64,000 bases of DNA from Alloacidobacterium dinghuense (GTDB lineage: Bacteria > Acidobacteriota > Terriglobia > Terriglobales > Acidobacteriaceae), in NCBI RefSeq assembly GCF_014274465.1, contig NZ_CP060394.1, positions 806,001-870,000 of the forward strand. The letters run 5' to 3'. Below are positions 17,914 to 26,216 of the stretch, piece by piece. Below the pieces are notes generated by a model, which saw only the letters and a list, made by a program, of their open reading frames with translations, did no database searches and was not told where the DNA came from. The position numbers were made by a program, and so were the translations under genes. Each line of letters starts with the position of its first letter. The stretch's first letter is position 1.

Positions 17914-18897
17914 TCAATTTAGAGCAGGAAGCGTGGGCGCAAAAATGTGCTCTATCCACAGAATCCGAAAATATAGCAGAGCGCAGATGACGCAAATGGT
18001 GACAATTACTTCGACCATGAGCAAGCGATGACGGTAAAGTTTCTCCGGGTTTTGCACAGCGCTCTCAGGCTCAAATGCCATATTGAAATAGGTAGCCATC
18101 ATGATGGCGATAAACGGAAAGGCGCCGATCAACTCTAACTTGTAGCGCATAACGAATGCCCCGAAAAAGAGCATGGCAACCGCGGCATAGAAAGTAATTG
18201 AGCAAAGAAGGTTGCGCTCATCGTAATGTCGAAAAGAAGCGCGGTATGCCCCGCTAACGGCCTTGTCTCCGATGTCTCGATACTCGCTGAACCGCTTCAA
18301 TGCCATGAAATAACAACCGATCATCCAGTAGAAAATAAGAAGTGATGCCGGAGGTACGATTGTCGATGTAACCATGTACCAGCCAAGCAGCATGCGTAAC
18401 GGATTGTTCACCGATTCTGTCACGACGTCGAGATAGGCCACGTCTTTTGTGCGAAACGGACGAATGTTATAGAAGCATCCCATGATCCACAACGACGCGA
18501 GCGCAACAGTAAAGGCATGCGAAATCGTGAGGCCGAGTGTTATACCTGCCGCCATCATGGCCAACCATTGAACGTAAGCCAACGGTACGCTCACCAATCC
18601 AAGCGCGGCAGGCCGGTTCTTTTTCGTGGGGTGAAGCCGGTCGAACGGAGCATCCAGGACTTCATTAATTACATAATTACTGCAGGCGATCAATGTAGTC
18701 GCGGCGAAACCGATCGCAAGCCTCTTCCAGAAGGCGATCGAGATCGGCAGGTGCAAAAGCGTAATAGGTACAACCACACCCGGCAGGACAAAAATATTCT
18801 TTAGTGAATGGTCCAACCGCATGATAGCGAGGTGCGCTTTGAGGATGCCCGTCAGAGTTATGGGCTTGCTGGATGTGGGAAGTGATAACGGCGGCAT
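17914..18897 (-). CDS. UbiA-family prenyltransferase, decaprenyl-phosphate phosphoribosyltransferase-like
   Basis: Integral membrane protein (327 residues, ~9 TM) of the UbiA superfamily. The first Asp-rich motif reads NYVINEVLDAPFDRLHPTKK followed by NRP, which matches the DPPR-synthase pattern (DxxxDRxHPxKxxRP) rather than quinone or heme prenyltransferases. These enzymes transfer 5-phosphoribose from PRPP to a polyprenyl phosphate, providing a lipid-linked pentose donor. ATG 18897 has GAGGAG 10 nt upstream; the open frame extends much further but is not protein-like. It is divergent from a GT-C-like membrane protein that could use such a lipid donor. DprE1/DprE2 partners are not in the window. 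Confidence 0.8.
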   Translation of the reverse strand: MPPLSLPTSSKPITLTGILKAHLAIMRLDHSLKNIFVLPGVVVPITLLHLPISIAFWKRLAIGFAATTLIACSNYVINEVLDAPFDRLHPTKKNRPAALGLVSVPLAYVQWLAMMAAGITLGLTISHAFTVALASLWIMGCFYNIRPFRTKDVAYLDVVTESVNNPLRMLLGWYMVTSTIVPPASLLIFYWMIGCYFMALKRFSEYRDIGDKAVSGAYRASFRHYDERNLLCSITFYAAVAMLFFGAFVMRYKLELIGAFPFIAIMMATYFNMAFEPESAVQNPEKLYRHRLLMVEVIVTICVICALLYFRILWIEHIFAPTLPALN

Positions 18898-19268
18898 GCA
18901 AAGGCTCCTCAAACCCAAGTTGGCGTTCATAAAGTGTGGGTCCGCAGTTGGCGTAATACCAAAACAGCTGCCCATCTGATTCCGGTATGAGACGGAAGAT
19001 CGTTGTTGCGCGATTTTTCCCGCACTCGAATGAAAGGCAATCTTTGCAGCTAAGCTACTAGGCGATGAGTCAATTTTAAAACGAAAAGTTCTGCACTGAA
19101 GTGTTGAACTTGTGCCAAGCGTGCTGCGTTTCGAAAACGCTCTAGTATCCTTTCCCAAGGAAGAGTTTCTTGCACATGCCAAGAACTGGCATTGCAGCTT
19201 CTGCAGGCAAGCGTCCGGCTTGCGGTTCAGATTCAATTCTATTTCCATGGGAAGTGGCTGGCGTTCTT
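18898..19268. other. Divergent intergenic region, promoters expected
   Basis: About 370 bp between the UbiA-type gene and the GT-C-like gene. I see no RNA gene or repeat. AT-rich patches (TCAATTTTAAAACGAAAAG near 19071) may hold promoters. If the downstream gene starts at 19176 (AAGGAAGAG upstream), the gap shrinks to about 278 bp. Confidence 0.4.
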
Positions 19269-20888
19269 ATGTGGCAACGATTCAGTTTTGGGGAGAAGAT
19301 TGTGCTTCTCCTGGGCCTTTTTTTCTGGCTTGCCTTCAGTATCTACGCCGCACCTGTATTTGGCGGTACTGATACTTTTCTTTTTCGTGATGCTGCCTGC
19401 AATCTTCTTCATGGTCAGGGATTCAGCACCGCATCCTTCGAGCACTCTCACAGTTTTCGGCCTCTTCTCTATGCCAGCTATACGCCACTGACCCAGTGGA
19501 CGTTTCTGATTTTTGCGGCTCTCTGGCATTGTCGTCCGGCAACGGCAACGCTCTACAACTTTGTAATAGCGATAGCCATCGATCTTGCCGTGCTTGGTCT
19601 GATCGTAAGACGCATGCAGCCTGGTTTGATGCGAACAGTTGCAATTGTTTTGATCGCAGTAACTCTTCCGGTCGGATATATGGGTATTCAGGCCGAGCGT
19701 CCTGAATACATCACCTTTCTGCTGCTGCTTCTATTGCTTATCGCGTTGCGTTCTCCGTTGCCCCTCGGCAGGCTCGTTGGGTGCAGCATCATCGCAAGCC
19801 TGGCCTTCCTCGCTGAGCCTATTGGTGGAGTCTTTGGATCGGCTCTTATCGGCGGAGCGATTGTTTTAGGCAGGAATGGTCTCCAACGAAAGAGCGTCGG
19901 AGGGGTTGTCTCACGTCTGGCAATTTCAGCAATCGCCTTCCTGATCCCTATCGGAATTGTCGTCGGCGTTTATCAGCATAAGGATCACGCAAGCGTTGCC
20001 AGATTTATTCATCAGGCTAAGGTCGGCGGGTTGTCGCGGAAAGAAACGGATGATGGCCGAATACATTCTGCAGACTTAAATAATGGTTCAGTGGCCCCAA
20101 CTGATGAGACACATCGGCTTGGTGCGGCAGACAAGTATGTCGATGCGTTGCGCTTTATCAAGGCTCTCGGCCCCCTGCAAGAGGGCGTAGAGCTATCTGC
20201 CATGATTGTCGTGCTGATCTGGTTGGTTCTGCTCGTCCGATCGAAGGGCAATCGCTGGTCGATTGCGGCACTTGCATTCGCAGGCCTCGTTCTTTTCGTG
20301 GCTGTGTTCGGGGTCTTCCCCCTGCAGCCAAATTATCTTGTCTTGACGCGCTCGCTGTTTCCATTTGTCCTGCTGTTTGATTGGGCTGGCTGTAGAGGTG
20401 CGCTACGCACTGAAAAAGTAATTGAGATAGTTACGGTTCTAAATCTGATAGTGCTGCTGCCTGGACTTCTTCTTGTCTCACTTATGCGCCTGGAGGGCCG
20501 GGAGAGCTATCTGGTAGCGCAGAAGCAGGTAGCGCTACTCAAGAGTTATCTGACCTCACATACCGCTCAGAATAATGTAGTGTTGGCGCCTTCTACGCAC
20601 TACTACCTGTATAAAGAGGCATTTCCCAATCTCTATAACCCGAGCTATCTCTCATCACAGCATGACATGAGCCAGGTAGTCGCCATTGCCAATTGCGATA
20701 CTGCCTCCCCATTCTTCATACCCGGAACAAAGCCCTTGCCGGAGGGTGTGAATCCAACAAAGTTTAAACTCTTTGACTCAGGATCTCCGTCGGTGAGTGT
20801 GACCCTTCTGCATCGAAAGCTCATGTCCAAGAACTGGACATGGTCCTGCGATCTTTATGTGTCGAAATCGCTGGAGAAACCGCAATGA
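19269..20888 (+). CDS. Polytopic membrane protein, probable GT-C-type glycosyltransferase
   Basis: About 540 residues with ~11 predicted TM helices. After the first helix it has a periplasmic loop GGTDTFLFRDAACNLLHGQG, which resembles the catalytic-Asp loop of ArnT/PMT-like GT-C enzymes (D...AxxLLxGxGF). The C-terminal ~150 residues are soluble and may be extracytoplasmic. Such proteins use polyprenyl-phosphate sugars, which fits the divergent lipid-pentose synthase. ATG 19269 (MWQRFSF) opens directly before TM1; ATG 19176, with AAGGAAGAG further upstream, is an alternative. No close family recognised, so the GT-C call is inference. Confidence 0.6.
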   Translation: MWQRFSFGEKIVLLLGLFFWLAFSIYAAPVFGGTDTFLFRDAACNLLHGQGFSTASFEHSHSFRPLLYASYTPLTQWTFLIFAALWHCRPATATLYNFVIAIAIDLAVLGLIVRRMQPGLMRTVAIVLIAVTLPVGYMGIQAERPEYITFLLLLLLLIALRSPLPLGRLVGCSIIASLAFLAEPIGGVFGSALIGGAIVLGRNGLQRKSVGGVVSRLAISAIAFLIPIGIVVGVYQHKDHASVARFIHQAKVGGLSRKETDDGRIHSADLNNGSVAPTDETHRLGAADKYVDALRFIKALGPLQEGVELSAMIVVLIWLVLLVRSKGNRWSIAALAFAGLVLFVAVFGVFPLQPNYLVLTRSLFPFVLLFDWAGCRGALRTEKVIEIVTVLNLIVLLPGLLLVSLMRLEGRESYLVAQKQVALLKSYLTSHTAQNNVVLAPSTHYYLYKEAFPNLYNPSYLSSQHDMSQVVAIANCDTASPFFIPGTKPLPEGVNPTKFKLFDSGSPSVSVTLLHRKLMSKNWTWSCDLYVSKSLEKPQ

Positions 20889-20910
20889 CCGCAGCCCATG
20901 TCCTGCAACC

Positions 20911-22899
20911 TCAGCTGAATAAAAACTCCTTCGTCCGCAATTCCTTCACCGTGTCGCGAAGCTTCGCCGCTTTCTCAAACTCAAACTTCTTCGCCGCCTC
21001 GCGCATGTCAGATTCGAGCTTGCCAATATAAATTTCCAGCTCTTCCTGCGACTTGAACTCCGGCATCGTGTCGTCTTCTTCGGTCAAATCGGCATAGTCG
21101 GCCTTCAGAATCTGCGCCAGCGACATTTCCGTCGCTCGGATGATCGAAGTCGGCGTAATCCCATGCTCCTCGTTGTAAGTCCGCTGCACTTCGCGCCGCC
21201 GCGACGTCTCACCCATCGCCTGCTTCATCGAATCCGTAATGCGGTCGGCATACAGAATCGCGCGTCCATTCACATGCCGCGCCGCGCGTCCAATTGTCTG
21301 AATCAGCGACCCCGCCGAGCGCAGAAACCCTTCCTTATCCGCATCCAAAATCGCCACCAGTGATACCTCCGGGAGATCGAGCCCCTCGCGCAGCAGATTA
21401 ATCCCGATCAGCACGTCATACTCGCCCTTCCTCAGATCGCGCAGCAGTCGCACGCGCTCCAGCGTCTCAATCTCCGAATGCATGTAGCGGCAGCGCACGC
21501 CAACCTCCGCGTAATAGCCAGCCAGGTCTTCAGACATGCGTTTCGTCAGCGTTGTCACCAGCACGCGCTCATTCTTGGTTGCACGGTCGCGAATCTCTGC
21601 CAGCAGATCGTCAATCTGTCCGCGCACGGGCCGGATCTCCACCTCAGGATCAACCAGCCCCGTAGGCCGGATAATCTGCTCGACGACAACCCCCGCCGAC
21701 TTCGTCAACTCATACGGCCCCGGCGTCGCCGAAACATAAATCAGCTGGTTCGTCCGAACCTCAAATTCATCAAACTTCAGCGGACGGTTATCCACCGCCG
21801 AAGGCAGCCGAAACCCATAATCCACAAGGTTCTGCTTGCGCGATCGGTCTCCATGCCACATACCATGCAGTTGCGGAACCGTCGCATGCGACTCATCAAT
21901 AAAGAGCAGGTAATCGCGAGGGAAATAATCCAGCAGCGTCGGCGGAGGCTCGCCCGGCAGTCGTCCGGAAAAATGCCGGGAGTAATTCTCAATCCCGTGG
22001 CAGTACCCCACCGACTTGATCATCTCCAGATCAAAGCGCGTCCGCTGATGAATCCGCTGCGACTCCACCAGCCGTCCCTGCGACTCAAGTTCCTTCTCCC
22101 ACCACGCCAGCTCTTCCAGAATCGACGCCATCGCCGTATTCTTCTTCTCCGGCTTCACCACGTAATGGCTCTTTGGATAAATCGGCAGCCGCGCAAACTT
22201 CTGCTTCACCGTCCCAAACAGCGGATCGATCTGCGCCAGCGACTCCACCTCATCGCCGAAGAGCTCAATGCGATACGCCATCTCGTCGTAAGTAGGGAAG
22301 ACCTCGATCACATCGCCGCGCACCCGAAACGTTCCGCGCCGGAAATCAGCTTCGTTGCGGTCATACAGAATCTCAACGAGCTTTTTGGTAATGTCCTCGC
22401 GCCGGACCTTCTGCCCTTTTTCGAGCAGCAGCAGCATGCCGTAATAAGCATCCGGATCGCCGAGGCCGTAAATGCACGAGACAGACGAGACGATAATCGC
22501 ATCGCGCCGCTCAAAGAGCGACCGCGTAGCCGAGAGCCGCAGTTTGTCCAGCTCTTCGTTGATCGTCGCTTCCTTCTCGATATACAGATCGCCCGAAGGT
22601 ATATAGGCTTCCGGCTGATAGTAGTCGTAGTACGAGACAAAATACTCAACCGCATTCGACGGAAAGAACTGCTTGAACTCGTGATAGAGCTGCGCCGCCA
22701 GCGTCTTGTTATGCGCCAGCACCAGCGCCGGGCGGTTCAGCTCCTCGATGATTTTCGCCATCGTAAAGGTCTTGCCCGACCCGGTCACACCAAGCAACAC
22801 CTGGTGCTTCTCGCCAGCGCCGATGCCGGAAATAAGTTCCTCAATCGCCCGCCCCTGGTCGCCGCGCGGCTTGTAATCACTCACTAACTGAAAATCCAT
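20911..22899 (-). CDS. uvrB: UvrABC system protein B
   Basis: DNA-damage recognition helicase of nucleotide excision repair; 662 residues, normal length. Walker A ([10 protein letters not shown]), the damage-probing beta-hairpin ([13 protein letters not shown]), helicase motifs ([54 protein letters not shown]) and a C-terminal UVR domain (~620-657, [20 protein letters not shown]) binding UvrC/UvrA are intact. Monocistronic; its stop lies 22 bp from the stop of the convergent membrane-protein gene. Confidence 0.98.
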   Translation of the reverse strand: MDFQLVSDYKPRGDQGRAIEELISGIGAGEKHQVLLGVTGSGKTFTMAKIIEELNRPALVLAHNKTLAAQLYHEFKQFFPSNAVEYFVSYYDYYQPEAYIPSGDLYIEKEATINEELDKLRLSATRSLFERRDAIIVSSVSCIYGLGDPDAYYGMLLLLEKGQKVRREDITKKLVEILYDRNEADFRRGTFRVRGDVIEVFPTYDEMAYRIELFGDEVESLAQIDPLFGTVKQKFARLPIYPKSHYVVKPEKKNTAMASILEELAWWEKELESQGRLVESQRIHQRTRFDLEMIKSVGYCHGIENYSRHFSGRLPGEPPPTLLDYFPRDYLLFIDESHATVPQLHGMWHGDRSRKQNLVDYGFRLPSAVDNRPLKFDEFEVRTNQLIYVSATPGPYELTKSAGVVVEQIIRPTGLVDPEVEIRPVRGQIDDLLAEIRDRATKNERVLVTTLTKRMSEDLAGYYAEVGVRCRYMHSEIETLERVRLLRDLRKGEYDVLIGINLLREGLDLPEVSLVAILDADKEGFLRSAGSLIQTIGRAARHVNGRAILYADRITDSMKQAMGETSRRREVQRTYNEEHGITPTSIIRATEMSLAQILKADYADLTEEDDTMPEFKSQEELEIYIGKLESDMREAAKKFEFEKAAKLRDTVKELRTKEFLFS

Positions 22900-22936
22900 T
22901 AAACCCTCAACTCTTCATGGTAAAAGAAAAATGCTT

Positions 22937-22975
22937 GTCATTCTGACCCTGAACAGAGTGAAGGGGAAGGATCTG
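22937..22975. repeat. Dispersed intergenic repeat, copy 2
   Basis: GTCATTCTGACCCTGAACAG followed by AGTGAAGGGGAAGGATCTGC, in the divergent gap between uvrB and the GH31 gene. A member of the same family as 13753-13780, with a slightly longer middle. Confidence 0.6.
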
Positions 22976-23090
22976 CTTTTTGCATCGATCAGAACGAAAA
23001 GGTGCCCCATCCTGACTCAGTCACGGTGGGAAATAAACCAGCCTCCGTGACCTGGCACCAACTCAACAAGGCAATTTATTCTGAATAGTT

Positions 23091-25859
23091 ATGAAAAAAA
23101 GCGTGCTTCTCTGCCTTCTGCCCCTCCTCGCTTTTTCTTCCCTCGCGCAAACAGCAAAGCCGACATCGACGACACCGCCTGAAGCCAGCTACAACCCAGT
23201 CGCCGACCCGCAAGCCATCGTCACGTACGGCAACGCCCGCTTCACGGTTCTCACACCGCAACTCATTCGCATGGAGTGGGCCGCAGATGGCAAGTTCGAA
23301 GACAAACCATCCTTCGTTTTCCTCAACCGCCGCCTGCCCGTGCCCAAATTTACAACTGGGCAGGAGACGAATGGTCTTGGCGGAGGCGTCACGATTGACA
23401 CAGGGGCGCTGAAGCTGGTTTATGGTCCAAGTGACGGTTCGAGAGGAGGCAAATTCACCGCCGACAATCTCAGCATCACCTTCACCCTCGACGGCAAGCA
23501 GGTCACCTGGCATCCCGGCATGCCTGACACCGGCAACCTGCAAGGCACAACACGCACCCTCGACGGCGCATTCGGCAGCAAGACGAAAGAGCCCATCGAC
23601 CCGGGCCTCATCTCCCGCGACGGCTGGACACTCGTCGACGACTCAACGCGCCCGCTCTTCGATTCCGACAACTTCAACTTCACACAAGGCGAAAACAGCC
23701 CGTGGCCGTGGGTAATGCTGCGTCCCGCTGGTGACCGCCAGGACTGGTACTTTTTCGGTTACGGCCACGACTACAAGCAAGCTCTCCATGATTACGTCGA
23801 AGTCGCAGGCCGCATTCCGCTGCCACCACGCTTCGCCTTCGGAGCATGGTGGTCGCGTTACTGGGCCTACAGCGATCAGGAACTCGACGACCTCGTTCGC
23901 GGCTTCCACGAGAACGACGTGCCCCTCGACGTCTTCGTCATCGACATGGACTGGCACTTGAGCGACGTGCAGCTCGAGGCCATGCACGAGACCGATCAGT
24001 CCGGCCACCGCCTTGGTTGGAGCGGCTATACCTGGAACCCGCTCCTCTTTCCCGATCCAGGCGCATTCCTCAAGAGTCTCCACGACGAAGGCCTGAAAGC
24101 CACGCTCAACCTGCATCCCGCCTCCGGAGTGCAGCCGTGGGAAGCAGCCTACCCCGCAATCGCAAAGGCGATGGGCATCGACCCCGCAACGAAGAAATAC
24201 GTGCCCTTCGACATCACAAATAAGAAGTTCGCGACGAACTACATGGACCTGCTTCACCACCCGCTCGAAAAGCAGGGCATCGATTTCTGGTGGCTGGACT
24301 GGCAGCAGGAAGCCAACACGCAGACTCCAGGGGTGAGCCCGACCTGGTGGCTCAACTATGTCCACTTCACCGATCAGGAGCGTGAAGGCAAGCGTCCACT
24401 GCTCTTCCATCGCTGGGGCGGACTCGGGAACCATCGCTACCAGATCGGCTTCTCCGGCGACACCATCTCCGTGTGGAATTCGCTCGCCTTCCAGCCGTGG
24501 TTCACCGCCACGGCCGCGAATGTTGGCTACGCCTACTGGAGCCACGACATCGGCGGCCACATGCCGGGCGCCGTCGATCCCGAACTTTACATGCGCTGGA
24601 TTCAATTCGGCATCTACAGCCCCATTCTGCGCACACACACAACAAAGAATCCCGACTCCGAGCGCCGCATCTGGGCCTATCCCGAACCGTACTCCGGCAT
24701 CATGCGCGACAGCTTCCACCAGCGCTACGCCATGCAGCCGTATATCTACACGGAAGGCCGCCGGACTTACGACACGGGCGTAGCCTTCCTGCGCCCGCTT
24801 TACTATGACTGGCCCGAGGCCGACGAAGCCTACACGAATAAGGACGAGTACATCTTCGGGCAGCAGATGATCGTCGCGCCCGTCGTCAAACCCGTCGACA
24901 AAGACTCGCAACTTGCTCAGGAAAGTGTCTGGATTCCGCAGGGCGAATGGATCGAGCAGCCCACCGGCAAGCACTTCACTGGACCCCAAACAGTAGAGCG
25001 CAGCTTCGCCATCAACCAGATTCCCGTCTACCTCCGCGCGGGAGCCATCGTGCCCATGCAGCCGCCGATGCAGTACACCGGCCAGAAGCCAGTAGACCCG
25101 CTCATCCTCGAAGTCGAGCCGCTCGCCGACAACGCGAAGTCCAGCTACTCCGTCTATGACGATTCGAGTAAAGGCGAGGACTACAAACGCGGAATCTGCG
25201 CCTGGACTGATGTCGACGCCAAGCAGTCCGGAGACGACTTCACCATCGAAGTCGCACCCATCCGCGGAAGCTACCCCGGCATGCTGCGTGAGCGCGCTTA
25301 CGAAATCCGCCTGCCCGGTGACTGGCCTCCGGAATCTGTCACCGTCAACGGCACAAATCTGTCCTTCGCCATGTACAGCGACAAGCCGAGCTGGCACTAC
25401 GAAGGCAATACACTGACGACGGTCATCACCGCGCCGCGCTACTCGGTCGACCAGCGCGTTACTATCCACGTCTACCGCGCTGCCGGATCGCTAGCATCGC
25501 GTTCTCAATTAGACGGGTTCGCGGGAGCGGAAACCCGTCTCCGCGCCGCCTATGACACGCTCAACAGCCTGTCGCCTTTCACCTGGTCTCCGAATCAGCT
25601 CATCGACGCATGCCAGACCGGTGACCGCCTTAGCTACAAGCCGCAAACCGCAAAACAGGAAATTGGCCGCTTCCCGCAGGTCTACGCCGAGGGCATGGCG
25701 CAGGTGCAGGATCTGGTCACCAAAGCCAGCATCCCGGACGAGGAACTCCTCCAGCAACTCATGCAACACCACGGCAACGGCGCAACAAAAGAGCGGGCTC
25801 AGGCCTACCGTTCCTCACTCGACCGCGCCCTGATGCTACTGAAGGACGGCAAACAGTAG
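23091..25859 (+). CDS. Secreted glycoside hydrolase family 31 (alpha-glucosidase/alpha-xylosidase type)
   Basis: Exported alpha-glycosidase of 922 residues. Signal peptide (MKKSVLLCLLPLLAFSSLA), N-terminal beta-sandwich, GH31 barrel with the nucleophile motif DFWWLDWQQE, the acid/base region GFSGDTISVW and WSHDIGGHM, then the C-terminal beta domains (QQMIVAPVV, RAGAIVPMQPP). A final ~100-residue helical segment (from SQLDGFAGAETRLRAAYDTL) extends beyond the typical GH31 end. Possible substrates are plant xyloglucan or starch-like glycans; sequence alone does not settle it. A TonB receptor gene is convergent downstream. Confidence 0.92.
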   Translation: MKKSVLLCLLPLLAFSSLAQTAKPTSTTPPEASYNPVADPQAIVTYGNARFTVLTPQLIRMEWAADGKFEDKPSFVFLNRRLPVPKFTTGQETNGLGGGVTIDTGALKLVYGPSDGSRGGKFTADNLSITFTLDGKQVTWHPGMPDTGNLQGTTRTLDGAFGSKTKEPIDPGLISRDGWTLVDDSTRPLFDSDNFNFTQGENSPWPWVMLRPAGDRQDWYFFGYGHDYKQALHDYVEVAGRIPLPPRFAFGAWWSRYWAYSDQELDDLVRGFHENDVPLDVFVIDMDWHLSDVQLEAMHETDQSGHRLGWSGYTWNPLLFPDPGAFLKSLHDEGLKATLNLHPASGVQPWEAAYPAIAKAMGIDPATKKYVPFDITNKKFATNYMDLLHHPLEKQGIDFWWLDWQQEANTQTPGVSPTWWLNYVHFTDQEREGKRPLLFHRWGGLGNHRYQIGFSGDTISVWNSLAFQPWFTATAANVGYAYWSHDIGGHMPGAVDPELYMRWIQFGIYSPILRTHTTKNPDSERRIWAYPEPYSGIMRDSFHQRYAMQPYIYTEGRRTYDTGVAFLRPLYYDWPEADEAYTNKDEYIFGQQMIVAPVVKPVDKDSQLAQESVWIPQGEWIEQPTGKHFTGPQTVERSFAINQIPVYLRAGAIVPMQPPMQYTGQKPVDPLILEVEPLADNAKSSYSVYDDSSKGEDYKRGICAWTDVDAKQSGDDFTIEVAPIRGSYPGMLRERAYEIRLPGDWPPESVTVNGTNLSFAMYSDKPSWHYEGNTLTTVITAPRYSVDQRVTIHVYRAAGSLASRSQLDGFAGAETRLRAAYDTLNSLSPFTWSPNQLIDACQTGDRLSYKPQTAKQEIGRFPQVYAEGMAQVQDLVTKASIPDEELLQQLMQHHGNGATKERAQAYRSSLDRALMLLKDGKQ

Positions 25860-25883
25860 CCGCCGAGTCAACCGCACACGACT

Positions 25884-25924
25884 GTGATCCTGCCCCTGAG
25901 TGGAACGAAGGGGCAGGGCCTGCT
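25884..25924. repeat. Dispersed intergenic repeat, diverged copy 3
   Basis: GTGATCCTGCCCCTGAGTGG then AACGAAGGGGCAGGGCCTGC, with an internal inverted repeat TGCCCCT/AGGGGCA. Diverged relative of the copies at 13753 and 22937. Confidence 0.5.
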
Positions 25925-26061
25925 TCTTGTCCCGGCAGGCACAAAGAAATACCTGTCAAGCCCACAAGGCTAAATATTTCTTATAACTCGCTGATTTTAA
26001 AGGCAATCTTCCCGCGTAAATCTGGCGTATTATCCTCACAAACCAGCTACAATAGAAATAG

Positions 26062-26092
26062 AGAGGCAAGCTTCGGGAAGCTTGCCTCTTTT
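26062..26092 (+). terminator. Strong intrinsic terminator between convergent genes
   Basis: AGAGGCAAGCTT (26062-26073), loop CGGG, AAGCTTGCCTCT (26078-26089), then further T. A perfect 12-bp stem. It may end transcripts from GH31 (203 bp upstream) and, read backwards, from the TonB receptor gene. A TACAAT box ends only 8 nt before the stem, so it may instead end a very short RNA. Confidence 0.65.
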
Positions 26093-26189
26093 CTTGGTCC
26101 ATTGATTCCCGTAAATTCCTTAGAATCAAGAATTTGTCGAATGCATAAACGGCTAAATCCTTTGTTTCCAAGAATTTAACCATTTTATA

Positions 26190-26206
26190 GGGGTGTCTCT
26201 CACCCC
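26190..26206 (-). terminator. Short hairpin after TonB receptor gene
   Basis: GGGGTG, loop, CACCCC on the plus strand, beginning 11 nt past the stop of the minus-strand receptor gene. The following sequence on the minus strand is only moderately T-rich, so this is a weak candidate. Confidence 0.35.
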
Positions 26207-26216
26207 AAAAGAATGC

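Larger units (their letters stand above)
25860..26216. other. Convergent gap with repeat, promoter-like box and hairpins
   Basis: 357 bp between GH31 and the TonB receptor gene. It holds a dispersed repeat (25884-25924), an AT-rich segment with TACAAT at 26048-26053, a strong hairpin with T-run (26062-26089), and a second short hairpin (26190-26206). No protein-coding ORF is convincing. The segment ~25930-26100 resembles intergenic elements I recall from related genomes, but this needs a search. Confidence 0.45.

Noticed and set aside
21478-22887. 469-codon open frame antisense to uvrB
   Set aside because: Arg/His-rich shadow of a fully conserved gene.
23643-25469. 608-codon open frame antisense to the GH31 gene
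   Set aside because: GH31 catalytic motifs lie on the plus strand; the antisense product has no recognisable domain.
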